Assembly: GCF_008120935.1 (NCBI RefSeq)
Contig: NZ_RDBO01000021.1
Coordinates: forward strand, 108,021 to 172,020
Length of the DNA: 64,000 bases
Direction of reading: 5' to 3'
Source of the DNA: Streptomyces sp. sk2.1
Lineage (GTDB): Bacteria; Actinomycetota; Actinomycetes; Streptomycetales; Streptomycetaceae
Positions 17,226 to 24,682 of this stretch are shown one piece after another. The translations under genes were made by a program, and so were the position numbers. The notes below the pieces were generated by a model, which saw nothing but the letters and a program-made list of their open reading frames with translations, was not told the origin of the DNA and did no database searches. Within the stretch, counting starts at the first letter, position 1, and every line of letters starts with the position of its first letter.

Positions 17226-18464
17226 ATGGCCGAACACACTTCCTCGCGCATCGGTGCGCTCGATGCCGGGGCACGGATCGCGGCGGTCCGGCCGGTCCTG
17301 CTCAGCGCCCCGTACGCCGACCCGGAGAATCTGGAGGTGCGCGTGGCGCTGCCCACGGGGTGGCGCACGACGGGACTGGTCGAGGTGACCCTGGACGACG
17401 GGACGACCGGTCTGGGCGAGGGGTATCTCGCCGTGTTCGCCCCGCATGTCTTCGTGTCGACGGTCGAGCTGATCACCCCCTACCTGGTCGGACGTCCCGC
17501 CGGGGACCTGGCTGGGCGCTATCGGGACATGGTGGACGTCACGGGGTACTGGAGCCTTCAGGGAGCGGCCCGTCATGTCGTCTCCGCCGTGGAGGCGGCC
17601 CTGGTCGACGCCCTCGGGAAACGGGCCGGCGTGCCGGCGTACGAGCTGCTGGGCGGCCGTCGTACGAACCGGATCCGGCTCTACGCCAGCGGGGGCGACT
17701 CGACCTCCCCCGCGGCGATGAGGGCCGAGATCGCCGCTGTCGCCGCCCTGGGCATCGACACCTTCAAGATCAGGGCACGGGGCCACGAGGCGGACAAGGC
17801 GGTGTGGACACTTGAGCACGCGGCCCCGCACGGGGTCGGGATCGCCGTCGACATGGCACAGAATCTCCATGACCCAGGCCAGTCGGCGGCGGACGCGCTG
17901 GCGTTCCTCGACGAGGTGCGGGCCGGCACACGGCGGCCGGTGCGTTTCCTGGAGGAACCGCTCGGCCCCGCCCGTACACACGAGTACCCCGCCCTGCGGC
18001 GGGCGGCCGGCTGCCCGGTGGCGGGCGGGGAGACCGTCACCACCGCGCGCGAGCTGCTGGAGCGCGTGACTGCGGGGTATTACGACATGGTCCAGCCGGA
18101 CGCCACGGTCGTCGGCGGGCCACGACAGACGCTGGCCGTCTTCGCGGGGGCCGCGGAACACGGCGTCGCCACGGTGGTCCACTGCTGGGGCAGTGCGGTG
18201 TGCCAGGCGGCCAACTACCACGCCGCGTTCGCCGGGGGCGGTCGGCTGGCCGAGTGGCCGCTGCCCGCATACGCCCTGCGGTCCGAGCTGCTGGTCGAGC
18301 CGTTCCGCATCGAGTCGGGCCGGCTGCTCGCCCCGCGGGCACCGGGGCTCGGCGTCCGGCTCACTCCGGAGACCGAACGGCGGTTCGCCTTCCGCAGCGA
18401 TGCCGTCTACCGCTGCCTGGCCAGGATGCCGTCGGCCGAGCCCGGCCGATGGAGGACGGACTGA
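17226..18464 (+). CDS. Mandelate racemase/muconate lactonizing (enolase superfamily) enzyme
   Basis: A 412-residue enolase-superfamily protein. It has the N-terminal capping domain (to ~140) and a TIM-like barrel. Candidate catalytic and metal residues are K181-I-R183 (KxR motif), D209 in VDMAQN, E243 in FLEEPLG, E269 in GGET, and H319 in VVHCWG, which sits where mandelate-racemase-group enzymes place a general base. The superfamily abstracts a proton alpha to a carboxylate, and sugar-acid dehydratases are the commonest members in such loci. A sugar-acid dehydratase role is inferred, not shown. ATG 17226 lies 12 bases after the dehydrogenase stop, in the same unit. Confidence 0.88.
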   Translation: MAEHTSSRIGALDAGARIAAVRPVLLSAPYADPENLEVRVALPTGWRTTGLVEVTLDDGTTGLGEGYLAVFAPHVFVSTVELITPYLVGRPAGDLAGRYRDMVDVTGYWSLQGAARHVVSAVEAALVDALGKRAGVPAYELLGGRRTNRIRLYASGGDSTSPAAMRAEIAAVAALGIDTFKIRARGHEADKAVWTLEHAAPHGVGIAVDMAQNLHDPGQSAADALAFLDEVRAGTRRPVRFLEEPLGPARTHEYPALRRAAGCPVAGGETVTTARELLERVTAGYYDMVQPDATVVGGPRQTLAVFAGAAEHGVATVVHCWGSAVCQAANYHAAFAGGGRLAEWPLPAYALRSELLVEPFRIESGRLLAPRAPGLGVRLTPETERRFAFRSDAVYRCLARMPSAEPGRWRTD

Positions 18465-18517
18465 GCGGGGCGCGGGAGGAGAGCACCGCCGAGCGCCGGA
18501 TCCGCTTGCTTGCGCGA

Positions 18518-18533
18518 TGGGAAAACGCTTTCA
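18518..18533. promoter_or_regulatory. LacI-type operator 2 (upstream of the LacI gene)
   Basis: TGGGAAAACGCTTTCA matches the consensus TGGAAAACGCTTTCCA allowing a one-base shift. It lies 20 bases before the LacI start codon, so autoregulation is likely. Confidence 0.7.
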
Positions 18534-18552
18534 GGGCGGTTATCGTAGCCCC

Positions 18553-19623
18553 ATGCAGAGCCAGGTCAATCGACGTTCCGCCCGTCCCCGCCCGTCGTCG
18601 GCCGTGACGCTCCAGCAGGTCGCGCAGGATGCCGGGGTGTCCCTCGCCACGGCCTCGCGCGTCCTCGGCGACAGCGACCGCAACGTCACCCAGGAGCTGC
18701 AGGAGCGCGTCCTGGAGGCGGCGGCCCGGCTCCGCTACGTGTCCAACGCGCCGGCCCGCGCGCTCGTGCGGTCCACCACCTCCATCGTCGGACTGCTCGT
18801 GCACGACGTGAACGACGCGTACTACTCCGCCATCGCCGCCGGCGTGATGGAGGTCGCCCGCGACCACAAGCTCCTCGTGATGCTGGCCGGCACCTTTCAC
18901 GAACCCGAGCTCCAGGCGGAGTACGTGGCGCGGCTGCGGGCGCAGCGGGCCCGGGCCGTCGTGCTCGCCGGCTCGGGCTTCACCGGCAGGAGCCCCGCGC
19001 TCGTCCAGGAGCTGGAGGCCTTCGCGGCACAGGGCGGCCGGGTGACCGCGGTCGCGCACGAGGGCCTGCCGGTGGACACGATCGCGCCGGGCAACCACGA
19101 GGGCGGCCGGGCCGTGGCCGAGCACCTCGCCCGACTGGGGCACACCGAGGTCGGCGTCGTCTGCGGGCCGCTCGCCCTGGTCTCCGTGCAGGACCGGCTG
19201 CGCGGCTTCCTGGAGCGGGCCGCCGAGCTGGGCGTCGTCGTGCAGGAACGCCACCGGGTCGAGGCCGACTTCACCCGGGAGGGCGGACGGGCCGCGACGG
19301 TGCGGCTGTTCCGCAGGTCGCCGGGGATCACCGCGGTCTTCGCGCTCAACGACGCGATGGCGCTGGGGGCGCTCGCGGCGCTCCGGGACGACCTCGGGCG
19401 GGGCGTGCCCTCCGACGTCTCCGTCGTGGGCTTCGACGACCTGCCGGTGGCCGGTGACGTCACGCCCGCGCTGACGACGGTGCGCCTGCCGCTGGAGGAG
19501 ATCGGCCGCAGGGCGCTGCTGCTGGCCCTCGGTGACGCGACGCCCTCGCCGCGCACACTGGCCGTGCCGTCGCGCCTGGTGGTGCGGGCCAGCACCGCGC
19601 CGCCGCCCCTCGTGACCGGCTGA
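18553..19623 (+). CDS. LacI-family transcriptional regulator of the sugar island
   Basis: A 356-residue repressor. The N-terminal helix-turn-helix with hinge is VTLQQVAQDAGVSLATASRVLG (residues 18-39), the classical LacI DNA-reading segment. The rest is a periplasmic-binding-protein-like sensor domain (IVGLLVHDVNDAYYSAIAAG..., ending VSVVGFDDLPVAGDVTPALTTVR). It should bind palindromes with a central CG, such as the five TGGAAAACGCTTTCCA-like sites in this window, one of them 20 bases before its own ATG 18553. A sugar or breakdown product should release it. A strong hairpin terminator follows the gene. Confidence 0.92.
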   Translation: MQSQVNRRSARPRPSSAVTLQQVAQDAGVSLATASRVLGDSDRNVTQELQERVLEAAARLRYVSNAPARALVRSTTSIVGLLVHDVNDAYYSAIAAGVMEVARDHKLLVMLAGTFHEPELQAEYVARLRAQRARAVVLAGSGFTGRSPALVQELEAFAAQGGRVTAVAHEGLPVDTIAPGNHEGGRAVAEHLARLGHTEVGVVCGPLALVSVQDRLRGFLERAAELGVVVQERHRVEADFTREGGRAATVRLFRRSPGITAVFALNDAMALGALAALRDDLGRGVPSDVSVVGFDDLPVAGDVTPALTTVRLPLEEIGRRALLLALGDATPSPRTLAVPSRLVVRASTAPPPLVTG

Positions 19624-19641
19624 GCCGGAACGGGCCACGAC

Positions 19642-19685
19642 GGCCCGGACGAGGGTCTCCCCACCCGGGAGCCCTCGTCCGGGCC
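19642..19685 (+). terminator. Rho-independent terminator after the LacI gene
   Basis: A perfect 14-bp stem (GGCCCGGACGAGGG, 19642-19655, with its complement at 19672-19685) and a 16-base loop are followed by TTTCCTTT. It ends LacI transcription before the GntR promoter region. Confidence 0.85.
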
Positions 19686-19690
19686 TTTCC

Positions 19691-19704
19691 TTTGACGCGT
19701 CGAA
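19691..19704. promoter_or_regulatory. GntR-hybrid operator, copy 1
   Basis: TTTGACGCGTCGAA differs by one base from the perfect palindrome TTTGACGCGTCAAA at 19803. It lies in the spacer upstream of the GntR-type regulator. Confidence 0.6.
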
Positions 19705-19729
19705 GCGACAACCACCCTGCTTGACGCAC

Positions 19730-19744
19730 TAATTGAATCAATTA
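19730..19744. promoter_or_regulatory. A+T-rich perfect palindrome in the GntR promoter region
   Basis: TAATTGAATCAATTA is a perfect odd palindrome around its central base and nearly free of G and C, which is exceptional in this DNA. It may be a second operator or part of the promoter core. Confidence 0.5.
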
Positions 19745-19762
19745 TTCGCGGAAAACCTCTTG

Positions 19763-19777
19763 AAATGACGCGTTAAC
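19763..19777. promoter_or_regulatory. GntR-hybrid operator, copy 2 (degenerate)
   Basis: AAATGACGCGTTAAC contains the TGACGCGT core of the other copies with a weaker right arm. It lies between copy 1 and copy 3. Confidence 0.45.
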
Positions 19778-19802
19778 CACCGCCACACTGACGTCAACGC
19801 CA

Positions 19803-19816
19803 TTTGACGCGTCAAA
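19803..19816. promoter_or_regulatory. GntR-hybrid operator, copy 3 (perfect palindrome)
   Basis: TTTGACGCGTCAAA is a perfect 14-bp palindrome 20 bases before the regulator's ATG. Its position suggests autoregulation by the adjacent GntR-type protein. Confidence 0.7.
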
Positions 19817-19836
19817 CCCGGGAAGGCGGTGGCTGG

Positions 19837-21009
19837 ATGGGTACGCCAGGGCCCAAGTACCAGCGCATCAAGGATGAGTTGAGGGCCGAGGTCGCGCGCG
19901 ACGAGTACGAGGCCGGCGCTCCGTTCATCACCCAGAACCAGCTGCGCGAGCGCTTCGGGGTCAGTTCCACCACCGCCGTGCGGGCGCTCAACGACCTCGT
20001 CGCGGAAGGGCTGTTGGTGCGTCGGCGCGGTCTGGGCACCTTCGTCGCCGACCCGGACGGACGGACCGGCGGACCCGGACCCGCGCAGCGCTCCGGTGTG
20101 GTCGCCTGCGTCATCAGCGGCCAGGGCCCGTACCAGTCCGAGGTGCTGCGCGGGATCGAGTCCGGCTGTTCGGAGCGGGGGCTGCGGCTTTTCTTCTCCG
20201 ACTCCGCGGTCCGGATGACGGCCACCGGGCACGCCGACCACGCGGCGTCGCTGGCCCGCCAGGACCAGGCGCTGCGCCAGGCCGCCGAGGACCGGGTCGA
20301 CGGGATCATCCTCTATCCGGTCCAGGGCTCGCCCGACCCCGCCGTGCTGGAGGAGCTCCGGCGCCTGCGCATCCCCATGGTCCTGGTCGACCGGTACTTC
20401 CCCGGTTTCGCCGTCGACGCGGTCACCGCCGACAACTACGACGTCGGCTACCGGCTCACCGAGCATCTGCTGGCCGACGGCCACACCCGCATAGCGACGC
20501 TCTGGGGCGAGACGCAGTGCACCAGCGTCCACGACCGGATGACCGGGCACAAGCAGGCGCTGCGCGCCCACGACCAGCCGCTGCTCCCCCGGTTCACCGC
20601 GCTGCGCTCGTACACGGCACTGCCCGAGGAGGACCGCAAGCGGCTGCTGTCCGAGCTCCTCGCCTCCGCCGAGCCGCCGACCGCGCTGCTGTGCGCGCAC
20701 GGTTTCGCCGTCGCCACCGCCGCCGCCGACCTGGCCTCGCTCGGCATCGCCGTGCCCGACGAGATCGTGCTGGCCGGCATGGACGACGCGGGCCCCTACG
20801 ACCTGCTGCCGCTCACCAGTTTCGCCGCCCGGCTGCCCGCCGGGGAGATCGGCGGCCGCGCGGTCGAGCAGCTGGTCAAGCGGATCGCGGAGCGCGCGGC
20901 GGGCGAGGACCCGTACCGCGACGCCGAGCAGATCGTGCTCCCCGTCCGGATCAGGACGCGCGAGTCCGTACCGGTCCGGCTCCGTACCGTCGCCGCCCGT
21001 CGGCCCTGA
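19837..21009 (+). CDS. GntR-type DNA-binding / LacI-type sensor hybrid regulator (AraR-like)
   Basis: A 390-residue regulator. Residues 8-70 are a GntR winged helix (YQRIKDELRAEVARDEYEAG, then QLRERFGVSSTTAVRALNDL, then the wing RRRGLGTFV). Residues 85-380 are a LacI/periplasmic-binding-like ligand domain (VVACVISGQGPYQSEVLRGIE to MDDAGPYDLLPLTSF). This architecture is known from AraR-type sugar regulators. ATG 19837 is preferred over an upstream TTG because the TTG lies inside the operator palindrome. It is followed after 14 bases by a flavoprotein gene with its own GGAGGAG site, so the two probably form one autoregulated operon. Confidence 0.9.
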   Translation: MGTPGPKYQRIKDELRAEVARDEYEAGAPFITQNQLRERFGVSSTTAVRALNDLVAEGLLVRRRGLGTFVADPDGRTGGPGPAQRSGVVACVISGQGPYQSEVLRGIESGCSERGLRLFFSDSAVRMTATGHADHAASLARQDQALRQAAEDRVDGIILYPVQGSPDPAVLEELRRLRIPMVLVDRYFPGFAVDAVTADNYDVGYRLTEHLLADGHTRIATLWGETQCTSVHDRMTGHKQALRAHDQPLLPRFTALRSYTALPEEDRKRLLSELLASAEPPTALLCAHGFAVATAAADLASLGIAVPDEIVLAGMDDAGPYDLLPLTSFAARLPAGEIGGRAVEQLVKRIAERAAGEDPYRDAEQIVLPVRIRTRESVPVRLRTVAARRP

Positions 21010-21023
21010 GGGAGGAGACTCCT

Positions 21024-22658
21024 GTGTTCGCCGCCCCCACCCCCCGTACCCGCGAACTCGGGACCGACGTCCTGGTGGTCGGTGCCGGCCTCGGCGGTCT
21101 GGCCGCCGCGCTGACCGCCGCCCGGTTCGGACACCGCGTCGTACTCACCGAGGCCACCGACTGGCCCGGTGGCCTGCTCACCGCGCAGGCGGTGCCGCTG
21201 GCCGACGGCCACCGCATCGAACTGGACCCCGTCTCCCCCGGCTACCGGGACCTGCGCGAACGGATCCGCGACTTCTACCGCCGCAACTACCCTCTGTGCC
21301 CCGGCCCGTTCGCCGATCCCCTGCTCGACCCCGGGCTGAGCACCACCGGCCATCTCAGCCACGAGCCGCGGGCCGCGCTCGCCGTCGTCCAGGAGCTGCT
21401 CGCCCCGCACCTCGCCGCCGGCCGGCTCACCCTGCTGCTCCGCCACCGGCCGGTCGCGGCCCGGACGGACGGGGACCGGGTCGCCTCGGTCACCCTGGAG
21501 ACCGCGGACGGCGGGCAGTTGACGGTCACCGCCCCGTACGTCGTCGACGCGACGGACCTGGGCGAGTTGCTCGACCTCGCGGGCGTCGAGCACGTCACCG
21601 GCGCCGAGTCCCGGGAGGAGACCGGTGAGCCGCACGCGGCGGCGGTCGCCGACCCGCTGGACCAGCAGCCCCTCTCCTGGGCCTTCGCCCTGGACCACCG
21701 CCCCGGCGAGGACCACACCGTGGACCGGCCGGCCGGCTACGACCGGTGGTCCGGCGCCTTCTCCTGGGAGACCGCGGAGCCCGGCGGCGGCCCGGCCCGC
21801 ACCGTGCCGCTCTTCCTGCACGAACCGGACGAGGTCCCGCCCTGGGGCGCGCCGCCCAACGACCGCTGGCACCGGTTGCGGGCACTCGCCCGAAGCCGGT
21901 ACCTGCCCGGCACCTTCGACAGCGACATCACCCTGGTCGACTGGGAGCAGACCGCCTACACCGGGCTGCCGCTCACCGGGGCCGGTCAGGAGGTGCGGGC
22001 CCGTGCCGAACGGGAGGCGCGGGAGCAGGCGCTGTCGTTCCTGTACTGGATGCAGACCCGGGCGCCCCGGCACGACGGCGGCCACGGCTACCCCGAGCTG
22101 CGGCCGAGGCCCGACGTCACGGGCACGCCGGACGGGTTCGCCAAGGCGCCGCACGTACGCGAATCCCGGCGCATCCGGGCCGAGTTCACCCTGCTGGAAC
22201 ACCATCTGACCGTCGCGGCACGGGCCGGGGCCCCGGGCGCCGAGACCTTCACGGACAGCGTGGGCACCCTGCGCTCCCGGATCACGCTGCACCCGGGCAC
22301 CGGCGGCGGCGCCGGCCTGGACCTGGAGTGCCTGCCGTTCCAGCTGCCGCTGGGCGCGCTGCTGCCCGTACGCGTGGAGAACCTGCTCCCGGCCGGGCGG
22401 AACATCGGTGCCACGCACCTCAGCGCACCGGCGGTCGGCGGCCACGCGGGCCAGTGGAGCATCGGCGAGGCGGTCGGCGCGCTGGTCTCGTACTGTCTGG
22501 AGCACCGGCTGCCGCCGCGCGCGGTGCGCGGCGACGAACGCCGGCTCGCCTCCTTCCAGGACCGGCTGAGCGACTCGCTCGGCCTCGCCCTGGAGTGGCC
22601 GCACCGGCTGCGCACCGGTCCGGTGACCAACGCCGGCGCGCTCTACGCCACTCTCTGA
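21024..22658 (+). CDS. FAD-dependent oxidoreductase (FAD_oxidored family) A
   Basis: A 544-residue flavoprotein. It begins with the Rossmann FAD loop DVLVVGAGLGGLAAALTAAR (G20, G22, G25) and an acidic strand end near TEATDWPGG. A second FAD contact (YVVDATDLGELLDLAG) lies near residue 175. The C-terminal LLPAGRNIGATHLSAPAVGG block closes the FAD site, as in the FAD_oxidored (PF12831-like) family. Members accompany carbohydrate loci and are mostly uncharacterised; oxidation of a sugar hydroxyl is a plausible inference. The start is GTG 21024 behind GGAGGAG. A UUCG-type hairpin terminator follows. The second flavoprotein at 40627 is from the same broad family but is longer. Confidence 0.87.
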   Translation: MFAAPTPRTRELGTDVLVVGAGLGGLAAALTAARFGHRVVLTEATDWPGGLLTAQAVPLADGHRIELDPVSPGYRDLRERIRDFYRRNYPLCPGPFADPLLDPGLSTTGHLSHEPRAALAVVQELLAPHLAAGRLTLLLRHRPVAARTDGDRVASVTLETADGGQLTVTAPYVVDATDLGELLDLAGVEHVTGAESREETGEPHAAAVADPLDQQPLSWAFALDHRPGEDHTVDRPAGYDRWSGAFSWETAEPGGGPARTVPLFLHEPDEVPPWGAPPNDRWHRLRALARSRYLPGTFDSDITLVDWEQTAYTGLPLTGAGQEVRARAEREAREQALSFLYWMQTRAPRHDGGHGYPELRPRPDVTGTPDGFAKAPHVRESRRIRAEFTLLEHHLTVAARAGAPGAETFTDSVGTLRSRITLHPGTGGGAGLDLECLPFQLPLGALLPVRVENLLPAGRNIGATHLSAPAVGGHAGQWSIGEAVGALVSYCLEHRLPPRAVRGDERRLASFQDRLSDSLGLALEWPHRLRTGPVTNAGALYATL

Positions 22659-22670
22659 CCCCCACCCCCG

Positions 22671-22688
22671 CCCTTCCTTCGGGAAGGG
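22671..22688 (+). terminator. UUCG-tetraloop hairpin terminator
   Basis: CCCTTCC-TTCG-GGAAGGG forms a 7-bp stem closed by the very stable TTCG loop. A pyrimidine-rich CTTCTTCCC follows. It separates the GntR-flavoprotein unit from the next LacI-controlled unit. Confidence 0.75.
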
Positions 22689-22704
22689 CTTCTTCCCGAC
22701 CTTC

Positions 22705-22720
22705 TGGAAAACGCTTACCA
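22705..22720. promoter_or_regulatory. LacI-type operator 3 (upstream of Gfo/Idh gene)
   Basis: TGGAAAACGCTTACCA differs from TGGAAAACGCTTTCCA by one base. It lies 37 bases before the GTG start of the Gfo/Idh/MocA gene, directly after a terminator, so it marks a new promoter. Confidence 0.75.
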
Positions 22721-22757
22721 ACCTCGGCGGCCACGCCCTCAGCCCGGACGGCTCCCT

Positions 22758-23867
22758 GTGACTGTGACTCCCCTTCGTGTACTGCTCGTCGGCGCGGGCA
22801 ACATCGCCCGCGCCGTCCACATGCCGGCGTTCCTCCGGCTGCCCGCGGACTTCGCGGTGCTCGGCGCGGTCGACGCCGACCCCGCGGCGGCCCGTTCGTT
22901 CGCCACCGACTTCTCGCTGCCCCACCACTCCACCGACCTCGCCGCCTCGCTGCGCGAGATCCGTCCCGACCTCGTGGTCGTCGCCTCGCCGCCCGTCGTC
23001 CACCGCGAGCAGGTCGTCGCCGCCCTGTCCGCCGGGGCCTGGGTGTGGTGCGAGAAGCCGCCCGCGCTCAGTCTCGCGGAGTACGACGCCATGACCGCCG
23101 CCGAGGGCGAGGACGGCCCGTACGCGCCGATCGTCTTCCAGCACCGCTTCGGCTCGGGCGCCGAGCACGCCAGGGCCCTGATCGCCTCCGGCGAACTGGG
23201 GGCGCCGCTGGTCGCCCACTGCCAGACCACCTGGTACCGGGACGACGCCTACTACGCGGTCCCCTGGCGCGGGAAGTGGGCCACCGAGGGCGCCGGTCCC
23301 GCCATGGGGCTGGGCATCCACCAGATCGACCTGCTGCTCGAACTGCTCGGCGACTGGACGGAGATCCGGGCCATGGCCGCCCGGCTGGCCCGTGACGTGG
23401 AGACCGACGACGTCACCACCGCCACCGTGCGCTTCGCCTCCGGCGCCCTGGCCACCGTGGTCAACAGCGCCCTCTCGCCGCGCCAGTCGAGCCATCTGCG
23501 GATCGACCTGCGCGACGCCACGATCGAGCTGAACCACCTCTACGGGTACGGGAACGACGACTGGACCTACACCCCGGCCCCCGGCGTCGATCCGGACCGG
23601 GTGGCCCGCTGGACCTCCCCGGCGCAGGACGTGCCCAGCTCGCACGACGCCCAGCTCCGCTCGCTCCTGGCCGACATGCGGGCGGGCCGGCGGCCCCGGG
23701 CGAGCGCCGGGGACGGCCGCCGGTCCCTGGAGCTGATCACCGCGATGTACAAGGCGGCGCTCACCGGCCGCACGGTCCGGGCCGGCGAGATCGTCCCCGG
23801 CGACCCCTTCCACACGGCGCTGCACGGCTCCGTCCCCGGCTGGGCACCGCAGGGGTCCGGGCGGTGA
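22758..23867 (+). CDS. Gfo/Idh/MocA family oxidoreductase
   Basis: A 369-residue dehydrogenase. The N-terminal Rossmann domain has LLVGAGNIARAVHMPAF and the family signature EKPPALS (E99-K100-P101), whose Lys contacts cofactor and substrate. The C-terminal alpha/beta domain carries GIHQIDLLLELLG, whose His is a usual catalytic residue. Members oxidise or reduce sugar and cyclitol carbons with NAD(P), often at C3, which makes the protein a candidate for making or using a keto-sugar here. The GTG start at 22758 lies 37 bases after LacI-type operator 3. It overlaps the deacetylase gene as GTGA and heads a unit that continues to the GH38 mannosidase. Confidence 0.9.
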   Translation: MTVTPLRVLLVGAGNIARAVHMPAFLRLPADFAVLGAVDADPAAARSFATDFSLPHHSTDLAASLREIRPDLVVVASPPVVHREQVVAALSAGAWVWCEKPPALSLAEYDAMTAAEGEDGPYAPIVFQHRFGSGAEHARALIASGELGAPLVAHCQTTWYRDDAYYAVPWRGKWATEGAGPAMGLGIHQIDLLLELLGDWTEIRAMAARLARDVETDDVTTATVRFASGALATVVNSALSPRQSSHLRIDLRDATIELNHLYGYGNDDWTYTPAPGVDPDRVARWTSPAQDVPSSHDAQLRSLLADMRAGRRPRASAGDGRRSLELITAMYKAALTGRTVRAGEIVPGDPFHTALHGSVPGWAPQGSGR

Positions 23868-24577
23868 CCGGACGCGTGGAGCGGGCCCTGCTGCTCACCT
23901 TCGACGACCGGCACGTGCGCGAGTGGGCCGCCGTCGCGCCGCTGTTCGCCTCGTACGGGGCGCGGGTCACCTTCTTCGTCTGCGAGCCCGACCGGCTCGA
24001 CCGGGACGAGGTGCGGCTGCTGCGCGGGCTCGCGGACGACGGACACAGCATCGGCTGCCACGGCCTGCGGCACGAGCGCGCACCCGATTTCGTCGCGGCG
24101 CACGGACCGGCCGCCTATCTCGACCGGGAGGTGGTGCCCGCCCTGGAGCGGCTGCGCCGCCTCGGCTTTCCGGCCCGGAGCTTCGCCTATCCGTGCAGTG
24201 CCCGGGACGAGGTCACCGACCGGCTGCTCCTCACACTCTTCGAGCGGCTGCGCGGCGGAGTGCCCGTCGGCCGTCGCGCCGATCCGGCCCTCGCGGACGA
24301 ACTGCGCGTACCGGCCCGCGACCTCACCGCACGGCGGGTCCTGCCGGGCTGCTCGGTGGACAGCGGGCGCGGCGCCGTCGCGTACGGGGACGATCTGGGC
24401 GGGGTCGAGGCGGCGCTGCGCCGGACCGCCGACGAGGGCGGCGCGATCACCCTGTACGCCCACTGCGTCGCCGACGCCCATCCCGACAACCACGTGACCC
24501 CGGCCCGGCTGGACGGCCTGCTGTCCCTGGCCGCCGGGCTGTCGCTGCCCTGCGTGGGCTTCGACGAGCTCCCGTGA
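23864..24577 (+). CDS. Polysaccharide deacetylase family protein (NodB homology)
   Basis: A 237-residue protein with no signal peptide. NodB motif 1 is LTFDD (D14 catalytic, D15 metal), motif 2 is HGLRH (H66, H70 metal ligands), and motif 3 is near FAYPCSARDEV. The family removes acetyl groups from N- or O-acetylated sugars, or acts on cyclic amides. The missing signal peptide points to a cytoplasmic, imported oligosaccharide or monosaccharide as substrate. GTG 23864 overlaps the Gfo/Idh stop as GTGA, so it is co-translated with the dehydrogenase. Confidence 0.85.
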   Translation: MTGRVERALLLTFDDRHVREWAAVAPLFASYGARVTFFVCEPDRLDRDEVRLLRGLADDGHSIGCHGLRHERAPDFVAAHGPAAYLDREVVPALERLRRLGFPARSFAYPCSARDEVTDRLLLTLFERLRGGVPVGRRADPALADELRVPARDLTARRVLPGCSVDSGRGAVAYGDDLGGVEAALRRTADEGGAITLYAHCVADAHPDNHVTPARLDGLLSLAAGLSLPCVGFDELP

Positions 24578-24682
24578 ACCACTCCCCCGTCGCACCACGC
24601 CGCCGGTCACCACATCGTTGATCACCACGCGTCCGGTTCACCACGATCACCACACCTTCGATCCAGAGGGGCCCCTTCACCC

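Noticed and set aside
20796..23825. A 1009-codon antisense frame over the flavoprotein and Gfo/Idh genes
   Set aside because: Same reason: the composition is typical of a shadow frame and the plus-strand genes have clear motifs.
24578..24682. TCACCAC repeats before the mannosidase gene as a regulator array
   Set aside because: Four short copies at irregular spacing; no palindrome and too short to support a binding site.
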